Program-made: the position numbers and the translations under genes
Shown here: in pieces, positions 41,753-43,085 of the stretch
Layout: each line of letters begins with the position of its first letter
Position numbering within the stretch: position 1 is the first letter of the stretch
DNA from: an uncultured Erysipelotrichaceae bacterium
GTDB lineage: Bacteria; Bacillota_I; Bacilli_A; RFN20; CAG-826
Assembly: GCA_900316365.1 (NCBI GenBank)
Contig: ONCO01000010.1
Span: 1-43,085, forward strand
Direction: 5' to 3'
Length of the DNA: 43,085 nucleotides
The notes under the pieces: generated by a model
The model's input: the letters and a program-made list of their open reading frames with translations, nothing else
The model's database searches: none
What the model was told of the DNA's origin: nothing

Positions 41753-42895
41753 ATGAAAGAACAGTTTCTCACAGTGAGAACCAATGCAGACGATCCATTT
41801 GAAACTAAGACGGTCAAGGTCAAAGTTGGAAAAAGAGAGAAGATTTTGTGTCAAGAACCTTATGTATTAGAGGATCTTGAAAAGTACAACAAATATCTTG
41901 GTGGTACCAACTACAATGAGGCCGTTTCTGAACAAAATCTTAAGGGTCGTATTGTTTCCATTAACGTGAATAATGGAGTTAAAGTTAGTGCTTTGATTGA
42001 TCTTAGCGGAAAATATTCATCAGAGTGCAACCTTCTTAAGGAGCCTGATTATATTGTCGACCAACTTGAAGTTGGAATGGAAGTTGACGTAAAGGCTCGA
42101 ACAGTCAACCGTAATCTTATCGTTTCAATCAGTGAAGCAGTTCACGATGCAGTTCGCGAAGATATTTTCAATAATATCGGTAAGAAGGAGTCTGCATACA
42201 AAGGAAAGATTTTGCGTCGACTCAACGGTGGTTATTGGGTGTCAATCAATGGTGTTACCTGCTTTATGCCTGGTTCACTTGTCGCCCTTAACAAGATTAA
42301 CGATTTCGACAAGTTTGTCGGCAAAGAGATGGAGTTCATGCCAGTTTCCTACTCAAAGGAGAAGCAGACAATTGTCGTATCACACAGAGAGTATTTGCAT
42401 ACTCTTATTCCAAGCGCAATCAAAGATTTGCGTAAAAACATTAAGGAGAAGATTACAGGCTTTGTTACCGGCACTACAAAGTTTGGAGTATTCTGTGAGT
42501 TTAACGAGTGCTTGACAGGTCTTATCGCAAAAGATGACCTTGATCCAGAAACTCTTGACAAATTCAACAGAAACGAAATCAATCCTGACGATACAATTTC
42601 CTTCTGGGTAAAGGAGATTGTTTCAGACAAAAAAATACTCCTTTCACAAAAAGGACCTATGAAAGACGAATGGGAGGAGGCAATTGAAGAATTTAAGGAG
42701 AAAGATGGCGGTGTCGGCACCATCACAAAGATAACGGATTTCGGTATTTCCGTTGAACTTAAAAAAGGTGTTTACGGATTCGTAAGCAAATATCGTGTAA
42801 AAGACAAGAACCTGCAAAAAGGTGACAGCGTTTTCTACAAGATTACGAATATTAACATGAAAGAGAAGAAGATTAGTCTAGATCTTGTTTTCTAA
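41753..42895 (+). CDS. Ribosomal protein S1-like protein with four S1/OB domains, probably phage-encoded
   Basis: 380 residues. Four S1-type repeats are visible: about 62-135 (LKGRIVSINVNNGVKVSALID), 145-215 (YKGKILRRLNGGYWVSINGV, CFMPGSLV), 228-300 (ITGFVTGTTKFGVFCEFNE, LTGLIAKDDL) and 310-380 (GVGTITKITDFGISVELKKG, YGFVSKYRV). Domain 3 and 4 are the most canonical RNA-binding types. The ATG is preceded by A/T-rich sequence with no Shine-Dalgarno, as in Bacteroidota and their phages. Large phages are known to carry S1-like genes, thought to favour their own mRNA on host ribosomes. Phage origin rests on the adjoining baseplate genes; a bacterial rpsA fragment is less likely because the family's usual length is longer. 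Confidence 0.72.
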   Translation: MKEQFLTVRTNADDPFETKTVKVKVGKREKILCQEPYVLEDLEKYNKYLGGTNYNEAVSEQNLKGRIVSINVNNGVKVSALIDLSGKYSSECNLLKEPDYIVDQLEVGMEVDVKARTVNRNLIVSISEAVHDAVREDIFNNIGKKESAYKGKILRRLNGGYWVSINGVTCFMPGSLVALNKINDFDKFVGKEMEFMPVSYSKEKQTIVVSHREYLHTLIPSAIKDLRKNIKEKITGFVTGTTKFGVFCEFNECLTGLIAKDDLDPETLDKFNRNEINPDDTISFWVKEIVSDKKILLSQKGPMKDEWEEAIEEFKEKDGGVGTITKITDFGISVELKKGVYGFVSKYRVKDKNLQKGDSVFYKITNINMKEKKISLDLVF

Positions 42896-42915
42896 CAAGT
42901 ATACAACCTTTTTGG

Positions 42916-42940
42916 AGCCCGTTGAGAAACGGGCTTTTTT
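42916..42940 (+). terminator. Terminator after the S1-like gene
   Basis: AGCCCGTT pairs perfectly with AACGGGCT (GAGA tetraloop), then six T, 21 bp after the stop codon. The remaining bases to 43085 are AT-rich and show no gene. Confidence 0.88.
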
Positions 42941-43085
42941 ATTCACTAGTGGAGACGATGTAAGACTTCAGTAATGAAGCTAACGCCAATGAAGCTAGAA
43001 ATTCGAAAGAATGAGTTCACAGCGAATAATTCCGTTAATATAATTAAAATATAAAATATATTAAGCAAAGAATTTTAAAATTCTT

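Overview
The window reads as a chromosomal segment of an uncultured, gut-type low-GC Firmicute (Bacilli/Erysipelotrichia-like), followed by about 2.2 kb of apparently unrelated phage DNA at the right end. The Firmicute assignment rests on many Shine-Dalgarno-led lipoproteins with Ser-rich linkers, an AgrC/AgrA-type GHKL/LytTR pair, AbiE genes, a DUF4143 ATPase, short intrinsic terminators and a LoaP-like NusG paralog ahead of a polysaccharide locus. It comes from protein family recognition only; no database search was possible.

Region 1 (1-18.6 kb) is a secreted-lipoprotein island. It holds two parallel sets of three lipoproteins: a GH16 beta-glucanase (1264 + and 13842 -), an SGNH/GDSL esterase (4773 - and 15852 -; the second is CE2-like) and a Cys-x5-Arg tyrosine-type phosphatase (6385 - and 17337 +). 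A leucine-rich-repeat lipoprotein, a 42-residue peptide gene and a multi-module binding lipoprotein (12239 -) accompany them. Between the sets lie a GHKL histidine kinase, its LytTR response regulator and a fused ABC ATPase/permease, all on the minus strand. An AbiEi/AbiEii pair (3.3-4.7 kb), with an apparent frameshift in the toxin, interrupts set 1. The three glycan lipoproteins share an uncatalogued C-terminal beta-type module of about 140 residues, seen five times.

Region 2 (18.6-30.3 kb) is mixed. It contains a DUF4143 AAA ATPase preceded by four exact-period 23-bp tandem repeats overlapping its promoter, MsrA, an alpha/beta hydrolase, tRNA-Leu(CAG) and tRNA-Arg(CCG). These are followed by a lipoprotein with an InlB/Flg_new repeat and a possible attenuator leader, a membrane-anchored type B carboxylesterase, an O-antigen-ligase/polymerase-like membrane protein, Prs, and a coupled membrane protein/HAD phosphatase pair.

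Region 3 (30.3-40.85 kb) is an exopolysaccharide/capsule locus on the plus strand: a PglF/CapD-type NDP-sugar dehydratase, the LoaP/NusG-like antiterminator, a DUF1919 protein, a PglC-like initiating sugar transferase, an NAD-dependent epimerase, four glycosyltransferases and a Wzy-like polymerase. The loaP gene is preceded by a compact multi-helix leader closed by a perfect 9-bp stem that begins at the predicted transcription start. This is the best candidate here for an undescribed regulatory RNA: a cis element for LoaP-dependent processive antitermination of the locus.

Region 4 (about 40.85-43.09 kb): the second wzy gene breaks off mid-frame and the sequence switches abruptly to phage structural genes (a partial J-like baseplate protein and a gp25-like protein, minus strand) and a four-domain ribosomal-protein-S1-like gene (plus strand) with no Shine-Dalgarno. 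The style resembles large Bacteroidota phages. Assembly chimera is the most economical explanation, and a real insertion into wzy is the alternative.
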